Source of the DNA: Deltaproteobacteria bacterium
GTDB lineage: Bacteria > Desulfobacterota > Desulfarculia > Adiutricales > Adiutricaceae
DNA length: 35,132 bases
NCBI GenBank assembly: GCA_031264185.1
Contig: JAISEL010000089.1
Coordinates: 1-35,132 of the forward strand
Direction: 5' to 3'
Shown here: positions 33,212 through 35,132 of the stretch, piece after piece
How the letters are laid out: the number at the start of each line of letters is the position of its first letter
Position numbering within the stretch: position 1 is the first letter of the stretch
Translations under genes and position numbers: made by a program
Notes under the pieces: generated by a model
Told to the model about the DNA's origin: nothing
What the model saw: the letters and a program-made list of their open reading frames with translations, nothing else
Database searches by the model: none

Positions 33212-34210
33212 ATGTTGGTGCTGGTGACCGGGGCAGGGGGATTTTTAGGAGGTCGGATAGCCGAACTTCTTTGGCGCAAAGGCTACAGGGTCAGGATTTT
33301 GGCTCGCCGGGGAGTGACCAGACTGGCCGGGCGGACCGAGTTCTGTTTGGGCGATCTGGCTGATTTCAGGGCCTTGGAACGGGCCACCGACGGAGTGGAA
33401 GGGGTTATCCACTGTGCGGCTACCAGCGGAGTCTGGGGGCCTCTGGCTTCCTATGTGGAAAACAACACTATGGGTACGGCCAGGATTTTGGAGTCAGCCC
33501 GGCAGCAGCGGGTCAGTTATTTTGTTTACACCAGTTCTCCAAGCGTTGTTCACGGAGGTGACGATTTAAGGGGAGTTGACGAGAGTATTCCTTATACCGA
33601 CGACATCCTCCAGCCATACGCTTACAGTAAGATGCTGGCTGAAAGAATGGTCTTAAGGGCCAATCAGCCGACTTTCCGGACTCTGGCCTTAAGGCCCCAT
33701 CTTATATGGGGACCGGGCGATCCTCATCTTCTGCCCAGACTGATCGAAAGGGCCAAAAAAGGCCGCTTGAGGCTTTTCTCCGGCGGACCTTATCTGGTAG
33801 ACGCCACTTATATTGATAACGCAGCCGAGGCGCACATCCTGGCTCTGGAAAGACTGGCGGCCGGGGAACCGGTCGGAGGCTTGCCGTTTTTTATCAGTCA
33901 GGATCAACCTATGGAGCTGACTGCACTGGTCAACCTCCTTTTAAAAGCCGCCGGTTTAGGACCGGTGAAGGCCTCAATTAACAAAGGATTTGGTCGGTGC
34001 CTAGGCTTATTGCTGGAGAAAACTTGGCGTTTTTTTAATGTAGCCCATGAGCCTCCTCTAACTTTATTTACCGCCCGCCAGCTGTCATCCTCCCATTATT
34101 ATTGCCTGGAGAGAGCTAAAACTCTCCTTGGCTATAAACCAACAGTCAGTATGGATGAGGGTCTGAGAAGACTTGCCGATTATTATGAAGAGCAAGCAGT
34201 CGCCCGGTAA
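33212..34210 (+). CDS. NAD(P)-dependent epimerase/3-beta-HSD family protein, OleD-like
   Basis: The protein has 332 residues. I chose the ATG at 33212 because AAGGAG lies 8 bases upstream and the Rossmann motif then begins at residue 2 (LVLVTGAGGFLGGRIAELL). The extended short-chain dehydrogenase features are present: LGDLAD, VIHCAATSGVWGP, YTSSPSVVHGGDDLRGVDESIP, and the catalytic Tyr-Lys in PYAYSKMLAERM. These segments closely follow OleD-type 2-alkyl-3-oxoalkanoate reductases and related 3-beta-hydroxysteroid dehydrogenases. No oleA/B/C genes are nearby, so head-to-head olefin synthesis cannot be inferred. It may act on a sterol-like, lipid or sugar substrate. Confidence 0.85.
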   Translation: MLVLVTGAGGFLGGRIAELLWRKGYRVRILARRGVTRLAGRTEFCLGDLADFRALERATDGVEGVIHCAATSGVWGPLASYVENNTMGTARILESARQQRVSYFVYTSSPSVVHGGDDLRGVDESIPYTDDILQPYAYSKMLAERMVLRANQPTFRTLALRPHLIWGPGDPHLLPRLIERAKKGRLRLFSGGPYLVDATYIDNAAEAHILALERLAAGEPVGGLPFFISQDQPMELTALVNLLLKAAGLGPVKASINKGFGRCLGLLLEKTWRFFNVAHEPPLTLFTARQLSSSHYYCLERAKTLLGYKPTVSMDEGLRRLADYYEEQAVAR

Positions 34211-34684
34211 TCCTGGTCCATAGGTTCGTTGTGAGAAACAAAAAAACTTCAGTCAGTGAGGAGGTTTATGTTAAATTAAATTTTTTAGCTTAATATGCTG
34301 ATAATACGTGTTTCTGGTTTAATTTTTATATTCCTGCCAAAATCTGAATTCCTGCCCTTAACATATACTATAAAAAATCTGGCGGTGAAATTTTTTTGCG
34401 AAAAATATCAGACGACCTCGCAAAAAGCCCATTTTTTAGAAAATCAGACTTATAACTAATTGATATTAATATATTTATTGAAATAAACTTATAAAAATAT
34501 GGTGTTTTCCAATTAATTAGGCGTCATATTATATTTTTAGTCAAACCTGGCCGGAATAATCAAAAAATCACAAAGCCACTCCGCCGGAAACCTATACACT
34601 ATAGCGGTTTTTGTTATTTTAACTTTTATTTTTGCAAAAAAATCACCCAAATTTCCCGTAGATTTCCCCTGTTTTTAACACCTC

Positions 34685-34696
34685 ACAACATGTTGT
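34685..34696. promoter_or_regulatory. Perfect 12-bp palindrome, possible operator
   Basis: ACAACATGTTGT in an otherwise AT-rich non-coding stretch. It has the form of a dimeric regulator site, but no gene or promoter next to it supports this. Confidence 0.25.
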
Positions 34697-34998
34697 AGTG
34701 TTGCGTCCAAGGGACCGCCAGCAAAAAATTATCCATGCACTGGTCAAAATCTACCAGCCAGCCAATTTGTATCCGAACCCTGATTCAGCTGTCCGGGAAT
34801 GATCACCTGTCTTATACAGTACATTGTAGTTATTTGCCAGCATTTTTATGCTCAATTACCGGTATTTTAATGGGTTTGCTCTTGATGCCTGCAGAATCAG
34901 CTGTCCGGTTCAGTGGAAAGGCAGACTCCCAGTTTGTTGAACAGACTTTCGCCGCCTTTCCGGAATTTGGTCATCAGCCCCTGGCTCACAGTGAGATA

Positions 34999-35022
34999 TT
35001 AACTCGGTGGATAATTATGATA
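34999..35022 (+). repeat. Terminal-repeat-like end of a MITE/IS630 relative
   Basis: These 24 bases match the inward-reading right end of the MITE (TTACCCCGGCGGATAATTAT...) at 20 positions and are preceded by TA. The interior that follows does not match the MITE, so this is probably one end of a related, longer element running out of the window, or a solo end. Confidence 0.45.
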
Positions 35023-35132
35023 GATCAAATATTCCTTATTATTTATAGATGATCTACGGTATAATAATTCTTTATCCATACTACAAATAGACTATAGAAA
35101 TTGCATAATTTTTGAGTATGCTAAAGACTGAA

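Larger units (their letters stand above)
34211..35132. other. AT-rich 3' region without a supported gene
   Basis: Contents noted: AGGAGGT with an ATG at 34268 that opens only a 3-codon frame (perhaps the start of a lost gene); an inverted repeat TTTTTGCG/CGCAAAAA near 34393-34426; the palindrome ACAACATGTTGT at 34685-34696; and a MITE-like end at 34999. The open frame at 34735-35052 resembles no protein I know. Confidence 0.45.

Noticed and set aside
34735-35052. 105-codon open frame near the right edge
   Set aside because: There is no ribosome-binding site and no family resemblance, and its end runs into the MITE-like terminal repeat.
1-35132. CRISPR arrays and tRNA or rRNA genes
   Set aside because: I saw no regularly spaced direct repeats and no T-loop (GGTTCRANNCC) with matching acceptor stem, and no rRNA-like segments.

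Overview
The window looks like a chromosomal segment of a Gram-negative, probably flagellated Desulfobacterota (former Deltaproteobacteria) lineage. The evidence is an outer-membrane beta-barrel gene, a small cysteine-rich protein resembling the PxxKW family, a stand-alone IMP cyclohydrolase instead of a bifunctional PurH, and two near-consensus sigma-54 (-24/-12) promoters. Coding regions are moderately GC-rich. The intergenic and mobile-element regions are strikingly AT-rich and full of decayed transposons, which suggests a genome under insertion-sequence pressure. The exact genus cannot be fixed from the sequence.

Left part (1-4300): the 3' end of an outer-membrane barrel gene is followed by a FecR-domain secreted protein carrying two large repeats. 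Next come a 99-bp miniature transposon (MITE), a strong hairpin and a decayed IS630 transposase. From 13856 down to 4341 a tightly packed, mostly overlapping seven-gene minus-strand operon encodes, in transcription order, a radical SAM/SPASM protein, a CgeB-like glycosyltransferase with TPR-like repeats, a Maf/MptE-like (DUF115) protein, a GT2 glycosyltransferase with TPR-like repeats, a GT4 glycosyltransferase, a Maf-N-like/CgeB-like fusion and a GT9 glycosyltransferase. A sigma-54 promoter (13953-13968) precedes it. This is the gene content of a flagellin or surface-protein glycosylation island.

Middle (14379-24425): a stand-alone IMP cyclohydrolase is followed by transposon debris (IS1-like and IS630-like), a broken HigB toxin gene with an intact HigA antitoxin, an orphan beta-class DNA methyltransferase, obgE, a DUF1992 protein, a PNPOx-like flavoprotein, a Crp/Fnr regulator and an unknown multi-spanning membrane protein.

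Right part (24426-35132): a cysteine-rich small protein precedes a 215-residue gene with a flagellin D1-like signature and its own sigma-54 promoter (25767-25782). A nested transposon follows: an IS1-like element (26986-30111) that ends 1 bp from the mutL stop codon, interrupted by an ISKra4-type element (27987-29734, 9-bp target duplication) and by a second copy of the MITE. Then come mutL, a candidate structured RNA, a small hypothetical gene and an OleD-like short-chain dehydrogenase/epimerase. The last 0.9 kb is AT-rich and ends with a MITE-like terminal repeat.

The most coherent hypothesis is that the flagellin-like protein and the glycosylation operon form one sigma-54-controlled flagellar regulon. 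The most unusual structural observation is the MITE that inserts in frame, 34 codons long and without stops, into a transposase gene.
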